Positions 56,201 to 64,000 of a DNA stretch of 64,000 nt are shown here, one piece after another. Each line of letters begins with the position of its first letter. Position 1 is the first letter of the stretch. Under the pieces are notes generated by a model. That model saw only the letters and a list, made by a program, of their open reading frames with translations, was not told the DNA's origin and ran no database searches. The stretch covers positions 12,655,821 through 12,719,820 of the forward strand of contig NC_079312.1 of the NCBI RefSeq assembly GCF_029931775.1, read 5' to 3'. This stretch comes from Euleptes europaea (Eukaryota > Chordata > Lepidosauria > Squamata > Sphaerodactylidae). Position numbers and translations under genes: made by a program.

Positions 56201-58723
56201 CACTGATTTCAATGGACTCAGAAGAGTGAAACTCTCTTAGGACTGCCTTGTAAAGTGTAGCGGTAAGGTAGGGCTGGGATGTAGGAGACCCAGGTTCAAA
56301 TCCCCCACTCTGCCACGGAAGCTCGCAGGGCGACGTTGGGCCAGTCACACCTTCTCAGCTTAAACTACCTCACAAGGTGGTTGTTGTAAGGATAATATGG
56401 AGGCAGGGAGGATATTGTAGGCCACTTTAGGGGTCTCCGTATAAGTGAAGAAAAATAAAACAAAATAATATGAACCAGGCTCGAGGTCATGAAATGGCAA
56501 CGTAGAAGTCAGTTTCACCATCTCTGCTTAATCTAGTTCAAAGTCCCTCCCCCAAAAAATAAAAGTTTTCAGTTTAGACTGGAAGGCCTAGAAGGGAGAG
56601 CACCATCTTGGCCTCTTGGGATAATTCCTCAGCCCAGGTAGGGGGGCACTGATAAAGACCTTTCACAGGTTCAGTCCAACCCAACTTCTCTTGAGCCCTG
56701 TTCTCACAGGAGACCAGTAAATCCATAGTAGGTCTCAAGGCTAGGGTTGCCAACTTCCAGGTTCTAGCTGGAGATCTCCTTCTATTACAACTGATCTCCA
56801 GCTGATAGAGATAAGTTCACCTGGAGAAAATGACCGCTTTGGCAATTGGACTCTATGGCATTGAAGTCCCTCCCCAAACCCTGGCCTCAGGCTCTGCCCC
56901 AAAAACCTCCCGCTGGTGGCAAAGAGGGACCTGGCAATGCTATTCAAGGCCCAGGCAAGTTGATTCAGGTGTAGGCCAACCCTTAGGTATTCTGAACCTG
57001 AACCATTTAGGGTTTTAAAGGTTAAACTCAGCACCTTGCATTGAGCTCAGAAGCAAATTTGCAGCTGGTGCTTTTGGCTTTTATGAGGTCATATCAGTGG
57101 AGGTTTCCAAACTGTCTTCAAGGGCAGCCCCATGGAGGGTTCATTACAGGAGTCGAGTCTTTGGCCTTGCCTCTTTCAAACCAGACTCTCCCAGTGTCTG
57201 GTAATTCTGCTCCATCTGCATCGAGCATGACTGGAGCATTCATTCCTAGGCAGAGTGGAATTTCCAGCTGTTGGAGGAGGTTGCCTGTTGTGTCTCAGCA
57301 TGAATCGCCACTCTATGCACAGGCTGTCATTCATTAGCTGCACTCAGAAACTCACATCCCGTACTGAAGAGAAGACTCAAAGGAGGACTCAAGAAGGCAA
57401 ATAAAGGGCACAGTTATCCTACCTCTTGTAAAACACATTAAAAACACACAATAAATATTAACCTACCATTAAAACTGATAGGCTATGAAACTATTTGCTG
57501 GCTCCCAAAGGTGCTGTAATTACCATCCCAATTCTTTCTATGGTGGTGGGAAGTGCCGTCAAGCCGCAGTCGACTTAGAGCGACCCCGTGGGGTTTTCAA
57601 GGCAAGAGACGAACAGAGGTGGTTTGCCATCGCCTGCCTCTGTGGAGCAACCCTGGATTTCCTTAGTGGTTTCCCATCCAAGTACTAACCACGGTTGACC
57701 CTGCTTAGCTTCTAAGATGTGACGAGATCAGTCTAGCCTGGGCCATCCAAGTCAGGGCAGTACTTTCTATAGCTCCCAGTATAAAATAAAATGAGCCATA
57801 TATTGTGTCGATCATTTCTTATGTCTTCTTCGAAGAGTTGCCCCCAGACAAAGACTCCTCCTGGGTCTGCCCTACACCACCAAACCGAACCTAAATGTCA
57901 TACAGAAACAGGCTGCCAACTTGGAAGGCTTTAAGAGGCAAGTGGACACGTTTATGGAGGAGAGAGGTATTCGTGGCTGCTAGTAAGAATCGTTACTAGT
58001 CATGATGCATACCTATTCTCTCCAGGAACAGAGGAACATGCCTATTACATTAGGTGCTTTGGATAATGCTGCTGCAGGATAATGATGCTGCAGTCCTTGT
58101 TTGTGGGCTTCCTAGAGGCACCTGGTTGGCCGCTGTGCGAACAGACTGTTGGATTTGATGGGCCTTGGTCTGATTCAGTATGGCCTTTTTTATGTTCTTA
58201 TGACGTGGCAAGCCCCCTCCCCCAGCATTTTGATTTTCCCTTCACAGTTTTGCTTCCGCTGATAACCCTGCCCACAATACATGGTATGATTCCTACTGGA
58301 ATTTCCTTTCTTTCAGCAGGCAACGGGGAACTGTGTGTGAATCAAGAGAACGCATGCTTTAACCCACTGGGATCAGCACAGACGTCGTCCGGAACATCCC
58401 AAGCAAATGCCTCCAGTACCTTTACGAATGGGTGCAAAGTAGAACATCAGCCTGTGAAGAAACCAGACGGGGATCCCGTGCCAAAAGTGGGAGTCAACAG
58501 GCCCGTGAAAAAAAATCTGAACCGCCGGGGACAAAAGAACTACTGGTGCATCACATGCGGGAAGGGCTTTCGGGACAAAGCGGACGTCGTTCGGCACCAG
58601 CGAATCCACACGGGTGAAAAACCTTTTGAGTGCCTGGACTGCGGGAGGCGGTTCAGTACCACCTCGAGCTTATACAAGCATCATGCAACCCACAGACGGC
58701 CAGATCTGAAGGAAACCACTTAA
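49496..58723 (+). CDS. SCAN-domain C2H2 zinc-finger protein, 5 coding exons, 673 aa
   Basis: A nuclear DNA-binding protein. The SCAN domain (about residues 159-245) makes dimers with other SCAN proteins, and seven C2H2 fingers bind DNA. The exons (747, 127, 516, 225 and 407 nt) join to 2022 nt in one frame with GT-AG introns; all introns after the first are phase 1. The fingers lie at about residues 380-400, 408-428, 436-456 (exon 3), 483-503, 511-531 (exon 4), 616-636 and 644-664 (exon 5), with HTGEKP/HSGEKP linkers. An acidic, Gly-rich N-terminus precedes SCAN; there is no KRAB box. Usually all fingers of a SCAN gene share one exon; here they are split, and exons 3 and 4 share a duplicated finger pair. 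The start ATG is the first in frame; a second (MKTEGPP, residue 19) is possible. No human orthologue can be named, so no symbol is given. Confidence 0.88.
50595..51330 (-). mobile_element. L1 3' UTR-like segment split by a lizard SINE, ZNF intron 1
   Basis: A T-run start (50599) and AT-rich body on both sides of a full CCCCGTGGCGCAG-type SINE (plus, about 50927-51222; GAGCCCCGTGGCGCAGAGTG to GACCCGGTGCTTGC). The repeated TTAAGATTAGAGA-AGA at the SINE borders (50908, 51217) is its target duplication. Confidence 0.75.
51494..51700 (-). repeat. GGTTGCCA-family repeat, ZNF intron 1
   Basis: AGGGTTGCCAGGTCCCTC to CTGGAGGTTGCAATCC, the reverse of the copy at 56742. Confidence 0.75.
51705..52110. 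other. unassigned sequence, ZNF intron 1
   Basis: AT-rich, no gene. GGAGGTTGGCAACCCTACT at 52115 is another GGTTGCCA-family end. Confidence 0.3.
52158..52284 (+). CDS. SCAN-ZNF exon 2 (linker)
   Basis: 127 nt, [20 protein letters not shown] to NGRDSNLP. The acceptor is TTGCTCTTACAG|ATG and the donor CCAG|GTATCT. Supported by frame continuity with both neighbours; it has no domain of its own. Confidence 0.75.
52470..52770 (+). mobile_element. CTT-tail SINE, ZNF intron 2
   Basis: GTGTGGTGTAGTGGTTAAGA head to AAACCAACTCTTCATCATC. Confidence 0.85.
52865..53092. mobile_element. hAT right part with internal ~30-bp minisatellite, ZNF intron 2
   Basis: Four or five units of GGCAGCCATTTTGTGGCTGG(C) followed by the hAT end TCAAAAAGGTTGGAGACCCC. 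The open frames on both strands here are products of the repeat. Confidence 0.65.
53308..53823 (+). CDS. SCAN-ZNF exon 3 (spacer and fingers 1-3)
   Basis: 516 nt, starting after CTCCGGTCCAG|GG. Spacer [15 protein letters not shown] to VVRLEEHKH, then fingers [20 protein letters not shown].., [18 protein letters not shown].. and [18 protein letters not shown]... Donor CTCAG|GTACGG. Phase 1 at both ends. Confidence 0.9.
53895..54205 (+). mobile_element. CTT-tail SINE, ZNF intron 3
   Basis: ACCGTGGTTAGGAGCGGTGG to AACTCCTCCTCCTTCTTC. Confidence 0.8.
54528..54875 (+). mobile_element. CTT-tail SINE supplying the exon 4 polypyrimidine tract
   Basis: GTGGTGTAGTGGTTAAGAGC to CTCCTCTTCTTCCTCTTC. The pyrimidine-rich tail runs to within ~15 bp of the acceptor of ZNF exon 4 (54885). 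Confidence 0.85.
54886..55110 (+). CDS. SCAN-ZNF exon 4 (fingers 4-5, duplicated pair)
   Basis: 225 nt after GTTCCAACAG|GTTTTG. Fingers [18 protein letters not shown].. and [18 protein letters not shown].. are close copies of fingers 2 and 3. Donor CACAG|GTATGA. Phase 1 at both ends, so it can be skipped or duplicated without frameshift. Confidence 0.88.
55187..55625. mobile_element. CTT-tail SINE followed by CR1 end and CTT/CTC run, ZNF intron 4
   Basis: SINE (plus) 55187-55466. Reversed CR1 end GAATCAGAGTTGGAAGGGAC to about 55565. Then (CTC)n(TTC)n to 55622, which may be the tail of an older SINE copy. Confidence 0.7.
55717..55935 (-). mobile_element. 5S-derived SINE, ZNF intron 4
   Basis: AAAGTGCTGTCAAGTGACGG to GGTCTCCCATCCGAATACTA and CTGCTTAGCTTCCGAGATCT. 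Confidence 0.8.
56250..56460 (+). mobile_element. MIR-like SINE, ZNF intron 4
   Basis: AGACCCAGGTTCAAATCCCC, GTTGGGCCAGTCACACC, GGTTGTTGTAAGGATAATAT. Confidence 0.7.
56742..56945 (+). repeat. GGTTGCCA-family repeat, ZNF intron 4
   Basis: TAGGGTTGCCAACTTCCAGG to GAGGGACCTGGCAATGCT. The flanks TCAAGGC on both sides suggest a 7-8-bp target duplication. Confidence 0.75.
56946..57545. other. unassigned sequence, ZNF intron 4
   Basis: No supported gene. The first 300 bp may be an old LINE 3' region. A 98-codon frame at 57041-57337 has no recognisable domain. Confidence 0.25.
57550..57760 (-). mobile_element. 5S-derived SINE, ZNF intron 4
   Basis: AAGTGCCGTCAAGCCGCAGT to CTGCTTAGCTTCTAAGATGT and GGGCCATCCAAGTCAGGGC. 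Confidence 0.85.
57916..58202 (+). mobile_element. CR1 3' end (subfamily B), ZNF intron 4
   Basis: GGAGGAGAGAGGTATTCGTG to TTTGATGGGCCTTGGTCTGA and TTATGTTCTTATG. Confidence 0.85.
58317..58723 (+). CDS. SCAN-ZNF exon 5 (fingers 6-7 and stop)
   Basis: 407 nt. A tandem acceptor TTTCAG|CAG|GC allows a start at 58317 or 58320, changing one residue only. A Ser/Thr/Asn-rich spacer is followed by [18 protein letters not shown].. and [18 protein letters not shown]... The stop TAA is at 58721-58723. Confidence 0.88.
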
Positions 58724-59003
58724 TCCATGGGTGAAGCCACCTTTACAAAAGGTCCAGAAAGAAATGGGCCAGGGGGGTGGAAGGCATGGGCCTTGAAAAA
58801 GGGTTGCTTGTGCGAACGGGGAGAATCACTGGGGATAGCGGAGGGAGAAGGGGGTTCTTTGACACTTGGGCACGATTCGAAATAGCCAGTTAGATTCTTG
58901 TCTCCGGTTTAGTCCTGTGTAAATAAGACATACAAAGATTCTTAACTATATAGCTAAGAATCTGTAAGATTCTTAACTATATAAATATTATATTTCGATA
59001 GTA

Positions 59004-59032
59004 AATAAATATAATATAAATAACAGAATAAA
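59004..59032 (+). terminator. candidate poly(A) signals of the SCAN-ZNF gene
   Basis: AATAAA at 59004-59009 and 59027-59032, about 280-310 nt past the stop. The 3' UTR of 58724 to ~59050 is otherwise free of repeats. Confidence 0.5.
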
Positions 59033-59034
59033 CA

Positions 59035-59110
59035 AATATAATAGCAGCTGTCCCAAACCTTTTTGAGCCCACGGGCACATTTGGAGTTCTGACAGAGCAT
59101 GGTGAGCTCA
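59035..59110. mobile_element. hAT end fragment
   Basis: TCCCAAACCTTTTTGAGCCC, then GCCACAAAATGGCTGC, the reverse of the 52.9-kb element. Confidence 0.55.
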
Positions 59111-59132
59111 GCCACAAAATGGCTGCTGCAGA

Positions 59133-59347
59133 AATAGGGTTGCCACCTCTGGGTTGGGAAATACCTGGAGATTTTGGGATGGAGCCTGAGGAGGGTGGGG
59201 TTTGGAAAGGGGAGGGACTTCAGTGGGGTAAAAATCGAGTACACCTTGCAAAGTGGCCCTTTTCTCCAGGTGAAATTACCGCTATCGCCTGGAGAGCAGT
59301 TGTAATCCCAGGAGATCTCCAGCCACCACCTGGAGGTTGGCAACCCC
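59133..59347 (-). repeat. variant of the GGTTGCCA family
   Basis: TAGGGTTGCCACCTCTGGGT to CCACCTGGAGGTTGGCAACC, with foldback ends. Confidence 0.65.
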
Positions 59348-59349
59348 TA

Positions 59350-59840
59350 TGCAGGAGGTGGAGCCAGCTACGAAATGATCGCCCTGGCTTACCTTCAGTC
59401 ACGCAGTGAAAATTCTTGTGCTGAGGTGGCAGCTGCTGTCAAAGTAACATTTTTTTTAAATCTGCACAGCCTTGCTGGGCAAAAGTTGCACCTGACCCCG
59501 TCTACCTGAATGAACAGGCCCTCACTACTCCCATCGCTTTCAGGACAAACTTTACCTGAAAGGTGAGTCAGTTGACCTAGTCATACAGAGGCAGGCCCTT
59601 GGCCTGTCAAGCTAACCGTGGTCTCCTCTGATGGGTTGTGGCTCTCTGGGGTCTCCTAGCTCACCTGCTACCTGACCGTATTCAATTGGAGATGTCGAGA
59701 TTTGAACCTGGGACCTCTTCCCCTGAGCCACAGCCCCTCTAGCTACAGCATGTGGTTTCTCTTCACCCACTTACTGAACCATTAGGGCAGGTTCCCATGT
59801 TCATGTTTATCAATCAAATGGTGGTCTACCTGAATAAACA
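59350..59840. other. unassigned sequence with tRNA-headed SINE remnants
   Basis: AACCTGGGACCTCTTCCCCT and GAGCCACAGCCCCTCTAGC near 59715 are a reversed SINE head. The rest is unassigned. Confidence 0.35.
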
Positions 59841-59842
59841 GG

Positions 59843-60060
59843 CCCTGACCTGGATGGCCCAGGCTAGCCTGATCTAGTCAGATCTCAGAAGCTAAGCAGG
59901 GTCAGCCCTGGTTAGTATTTGGATGGGAGACCACCAAGGAATACCAGGGTTGCTGTGCAGAGGAAGGCACTGGCAAACCACCTGTTAGTCTCTTGCCATG
60001 AAAACCCCAAAAGGGGTCACCATAAGTCGGCTGCGACTTGAAGGCACTTTATACACACTA
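59843..60060 (+). mobile_element. 5S-derived SINE
   Basis: GGCCCTGACCTGGATGGCCC, AGATCTCAGAAGCTAAGCAG, TTTGGATGGGAGACCACC and CATAAGTCGGCTGCGACTTG with an ACA-type end. Confidence 0.9.
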
Positions 60061-60193
60061 CTCCCCATTCACCTCAAAGGCGAGTCAGTTCACCCAGTCG
60101 TACAGTCAGTCCCTCTGCATTCAGGTATAGACGTGACTCAGTGGCTCTGAGTCTCCCAAAGCTTCCATTGGTCCATCAAGTTCAGTCCTTGGT

Positions 60194-60495
60194 GTGTGGT
60201 GTAGTGGTTAAGAGCGGTGGTTTAGTGTGGTGGAGTCTGATCTGGAGAACCGGGTTTGATTCCCCACTCCCTCCACATGAGTGGCGGACACTAATCTGGT
60301 GAACTGGGTTTGTTTCCCAGCTCCTACACACGAAGCCAGCTGGGTGACCTTGGGCTAGTCACAGCTCTCTCAGCCCCACCTACCTCACAGGATGTCTGTT
60401 GTGGGGATGGGGAGGGAAGGTGGTTTTAAGTCAGTTTGATTCTTCCTAAAGTGGTAGAGAAAGTCAACGTATAAAAACCAATTCTTTTTCTTCGT
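60194..60495 (+). mobile_element. CTT-tail SINE
   Basis: GTGTGGTGTAGTGGTTAAGA to AAAACCAATTCTTTTTCTTC. Confidence 0.85.
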
Positions 60496-60649
60496 CTTGT
60501 CTTCCCTGACTGCCGTGAGCTTTTATCTGGGCCGTAGCTTCTCCCATATGAACAGCATGGTGTATGTAAAAAAACCAAAAAAAACTTTTCCCCTAGTTGT
60601 TTTTCTTGACGTGAAGGCACTCGGTACATGCCCAAGAGATGGGTACTGA

Positions 60650-60972
60650 ACAGGGTTGTCAACGCTGGGGTGGGAAATTGCTGGAGATTTGGGAGCCTTG
60701 GGAAATTGGGATCCGGGGAGGGCAAGAACCTCAGCAGAGTATAACGCCACAGACTCCATCCTTCAAACTAGCCATTTCCTCCTGGTATCTGAAGAAGTGA
60801 GCTGAGGCTCACGAAAGCTCATACCCTCCCAGAAATTTTGTTAGTCCTTAAGGTGTTACTGGACTCTTGCTCTTTTCTACTACATTTCCTCCTGGGTAAC
60901 TGATCTCTGTAGTCTGGAGATAACGTTGTAATTCCAGATCTTCGGGGCCTCATCTGGAGATTGGCAACCCTA
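60650..60972 (-). repeat. GGTTGCCA-family variant interrupted by a hairpin-type element
   Basis: AGGGTTGTCAACGCTGGGG to GGAGATTGGCAACCCTAG, split by 60785-60882. Confidence 0.65.
60785..60882 (+). mobile_element. 98-bp half hairpin-type element, 12-bp target duplication
   Basis: The exact direct repeats CATTTCCTCCTG (60773-60784, 60883-60894) enclose GTATCTGAAGAAGTGAGC ... TTGCTCTTTTCTACTA. CTGAAGA (60789) and GAAA (60813) bracket a perfect GTGAGC/GCTCAC stem. Confidence 0.85.
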
Positions 60973-61009
60973 GTACAGAAGCCATTTTGTCTCTTGACAG
61001 AAGTCAAGA

Positions 61010-61330
61010 CCGCTAACATACTTATTTATATCCCGCTGCTCTCTGGCAACACTGGGCTCAGGGCGGCTCACAACGTATCACAGCACGTTAAAACATACGT
61101 TCTGGTTAAAAATGCCAACATCTTAAAAGTTTCTAACGGTGCCCTTCAACATCCCAGTGGGTGCCAGCCGAGTAAGGATAGAAACAATCCCAGCAAAGAG
61201 GGATCAAGGTTGATGATATAATTGAGAATAACTGAGAAGCAATATGGAATAATTGATATAACTGAGAAGCAATATGGAAACCGTTGCTGTCCTCAACCAT
61301 AGGCCTGGTGGGACTACTCAGTCTTGCAGG
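61010..61330 (-). mobile_element. L2-like LINE 3' fragment
   Basis: TTATTTATATCCCGCTGCTC and GGGCGGCTCACAACGTATC, then a body shared with 1526-2155. AACTGAGAAGCAATATGGAA is tandemly repeated at 61229-61280. Confidence 0.5.
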
Positions 61331-61364
61331 CCCTGCAGAACAGCCCCAGATCCCGTGGGGGCCT

Positions 61365-61620
61365 TGGTGTCTGTTGTGGGGAAGGGAAGGAGATTGTAAG
61401 CCGGTTTGATTCTTCCTTAAGTGGTAGAGAAAGTCGGCATATAAAATCCAACTCTTCTTCTTAATAAACTGGGTGCCCTTGTGCCAGTCGCACACTGTCC
61501 ACCTAACCTACCTCACAGGGGGGTTGTCAGGATACAATGGAGGAGAGGAGAGCAACGTAAACCACTTTGGGGCCTCATTAGGGAAAAAGGTGGGGTATAA
61601 ATGAAGGAAATCGATATTAG
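61365..61620 (+). mobile_element. CTT-tail SINE end and MIR-like SINE end
   Basis: GTCTGTTGTGGGGAAGGGAA to AACTCTTCTTCTT, then CTTGTGCCAGTCGCACAC to AAAGGTGGGGTATAAATG. Confidence 0.65.
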
Positions 61621-61704
61621 ACTGCCTTTTGTTTCTAACTTAAAAGTTCAATCCTTCTCCAGACATTGAGGAAAAGTACCCGCCTCGTGTTTCAATAATC
61701 GACC

Positions 61705-62400
61705 ACTCTTAAAGCTCAGATCATTTATTGAAGAAAATAATACCAAGAGCGTCGAATGCCGTTGCGGCACTGGGCCACTAAACAAATATCACATACAAAT
61801 ACTGGTCAAGCAAAATAACGTTTTACTTCATTATGATGCACACATCTGATATGCTCATCTAGGAGTTCCCACAATGAGGCGAGGGGAGAAACAGATGGAA
61901 CAACTTTATTATTTTTCTACAGGTGCATGTAGGTGTGGAGGACATCCATCCTTCGCTAGAATCAGAACGCGCAGTGATTCAAGCGCAGACTCAAGAGCAA
62001 GGCACATCGCTAATCACATCGATTAAGAAAAAGAAATCTAGTGACGAATCAGAAACCATTAACACACATTGGGACGTACATTTTCCCTTTGTGAAAATGG
62101 ACCGGTGCCCGGAGAAGAGATAGCGGTACCCTGAGGCAAGGGGAAGCAATCGCCTCAAGCATTAAACGCTGGGTGCTTTTAGGCTGTGGCGGGAGGGGGA
62201 ACAGAGTGAGGGACAAAAAGACCTAGCATGTGGGGCACAAACAGGAGGAGACACCTTCTGTACAAGCCTCGTACAAAAAGCACTGCACTCATTCATTTCG
62301 GCGGGGCTAGCGCAAAGGGACGGCATCTCTTTGCGGATTGGCGTGAAGGAGGAGCGTCGTTTCGTTTCTCCACTTCGGGCAACAAATAGGTCCAGCCCTA
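61705..62400 (-). other. possible 3' UTR of a minus-strand gene to the right
   Basis: About 700 bp free of known repeats, with minus-strand AATAAA signals at 61724-61729 and about 61905. This is the order expected at the end of a minus-strand terminal exon. No coding frame was recognised, so this rests on low repeat content and signals alone. Confidence 0.25.
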
Positions 62401-62481
62401 TTTATGATTTCTTGGCCTCCCCTCCCCACACCTCAAGATTTACCAAACTTGTACAGATTCCGCACCCACCTGCTGGTGGTC

Positions 62482-62962
62482 CATAAGAACATAAGAAAGG
62501 CCCTGCTGGATCAGACCAAGGCCCATCAAGTCCAGCAGTCTGTTCACACAGTGGCCAACCAGGTGCCTCTAGGAAGCCACAAACAAGACGACTGCAGCAG
62601 CACCATCCTGCCTGCGTTCCACCGCACCCAACATAGTAGGCATGCTCCTCTGATCCTGGAGAGAATAGGTATGCATCATGACTAGTAGCCATTTTTACTA
62701 GTAGGAGAGAACAGGTATGCAGCATGACCAGCATCCATTCCAACTAATAGCCATGAATACCCCTTTCCTCCATGAACATGTCCACTCCCCTCTTAAAGCC
62801 CTCCAAGGTGGCAGCCATCACCACATCCTGGGGCAGGGAGTTCCACAATTTAACTATGCGTTGTGTGAAGAAATACTTCCTTTTATCTGTTTTGAATCTC
62901 TCCCCCTCCAGCTTCAGCAGATGACCCAGCGTTCTGGTATTAGGAGAGACAGAGAAAAAAGG
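62482..62962 (-). mobile_element. CR1 LINE (subfamily B)
   Basis: TAAGAACATAAGAAAGGCCC start and the frame end GERFKTDKRKYFFTQRIVKL to MEERGIHGY. A short 3' duplication around 62690-62725 (ACTAGTAGGAGAGAACAGGT) is present. Confidence 0.9.
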
Positions 62963-63049
62963 ATATGAAACCTTAACATTTGTGGGCAAGGATCAAAAAC
63001 TATTCAAGATGGTCAGTGACAGGCCCTGTTTTATCAAGGACCCAATTCC

Positions 63050-63265
63050 AGTTTGGCGCAGTGGTTAAGAGCGTCAGGCACGGATCTGGGGCACCCGGGT
63101 TTGAATCCCCCACTCTGCCAGGGAAGCTCGCTGGGTGACCTTGGGCCAGCCAGCCACTGGCCTAATTTACCTCTCAGGTTGTGGGGAGTATAAAACGGAG
63201 GGCAGGAGGAATGATGTAACCTGTTGTGAGTCCCCATTGAGAAAAACGGCAGGTGTCAATGAATT
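63050..63265 (+). mobile_element. MIR-like tRNA-headed SINE
   Basis: GTTTGGCGCAGTGGTTAAGA, GGGTTTGAATCCCCCACTC, GACCTTGGGCCAGCCAGCC, and an L2-like end. Confidence 0.75.
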
Positions 63266-64000
63266 AAGCAACAAATTACAGGTCTTCTTTTGAGTATGAA
63301 CAAGTAATTATGCCTAGACTTTGACGCGGAAGGGAATGGTAATTACAGAGCCAAAACAACAGCAAGGAATCAGTAACAACGGGCCCAACTTGACAAGCAA
63401 GGAGGCGGCAACTTGGACAAGTTTTCTTGGCGCTGTGATCCAATCACAGTGAAAGGTTTAAACTTTTTTTTTTGCTTCAGTACAAGGGGGGGGGGGAATA
63501 CAACGGCCACCGTCCTTTCCCCCGGAAACACAGTTCCTCAGAGGCAGAAGGCCGTCCCCTCCATTGAGTTTCCCGATTCAATTCAGGGGCCGCTTTCCAC
63601 CGACCCGCTTTGGGTTGATTCACCGGACAGGGTCAGCGGGTTGTAGCAAATCCACGGCAGTTGTTCAGTCGCACAAAGATCAGCAGAAAGATATCACCAC
63701 TGGAACCGCTGAGAGCGTGAGGACAATCAGCGGTGGGTAGGGTAGAACGGGTTTCAGAGCTCATGATGGAAAGATGCAGGTCCTTATGTCATCTTGAGTA
63801 CAAGAATCCATATCCAGCCCCATGAACCCACACAAATTTATCTTGCTGGTGGATTGGCTTTTACTAATCAAAAGAAGCAAGCAGATTCAGACAACTGGCT
63901 TTTACTCAATGAGCAGTTGTCTCTTTATGCTTTACCCTGGAGGAACGTTGGTGGAGCTGTTATAGGCACTGACATATTACAGCTCATGAATTATGATATT
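63266..64000. other. unassigned sequence at window edge
   Basis: No recognisable repeat family or exon. It contains a direct repeat of TGGCTTTTACT (63855, 63896). It may be intron or UTR of a gene that continues beyond the window. Confidence 0.25.

Overview
This window is vertebrate nuclear DNA, most likely from a squamate reptile. The evidence is the repeat mix: CR1 LINEs of several subfamilies, L1, RTE/BovB, a Vingi-like LINE, a 5S-rRNA-headed SINE with a BovB tail, the lizard tRNA-headed SINE whose head reads CCCCGTGGCGCAGAGTGG, a very common tRNA-headed SINE ending in CTT/CTC runs, and many short hAT elements. A gecko or similar lizard is plausible, but the family of lizard cannot be fixed from the sequence alone. 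Most of the window is repeats; host genes take up only a few kilobases.

0-11 kb: two related copies of a small gene lie in the same orientation. The left copy has a TATA box, a short non-coding exon 1, an intron and a coding exon 2 (58 aa). The right copy keeps the acceptor, the 21-nt leader and the 3' region, but its reading frame has diverged. The layout resembles simple epidermal-differentiation-type genes; this is inference. 11-21 kb: LINE territory with Vingi-like fragments and a well-preserved 5'-truncated L1 with a 17-bp target duplication. 21.5-21.8 kb: an intronless TRMT112 retrocopy.

24.7-39.2 kb, minus strand: the complete SDHB gene (mitochondrial complex II iron-sulfur subunit). 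Its eight exons join into one 285-aa frame with all cluster-binding cysteines. Its CpG-rich start region is followed upstream (39.3-43.5 kb) by three unrelated tandem arrays: a 90/88-bp dimeric array with a YY1-type core in every unit, a 119-bp CpG-rich array, and a ~340-bp array with consensus-like splice sites in every unit. This cluster is the most unusual part of the window.

43.5-49.2 kb: CR1, hAT and hairpin-type repeats. 49.5-58.7 kb, plus strand: a SCAN-domain C2H2 zinc-finger gene of five coding exons that join into one 673-aa frame. Its seven fingers are split over three exons, and two of those exons carry clearly duplicated finger pairs. 59-64 kb: repeats, a stretch that could be the 3' UTR of a minus-strand gene lying further right, and unassigned sequence.

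SDHB and the zinc-finger gene diverge from the 39-49 kb interval, so the tandem arrays lie between two divergent promoters, close to SDHB. Nothing in the sequence shows that the genes work together.
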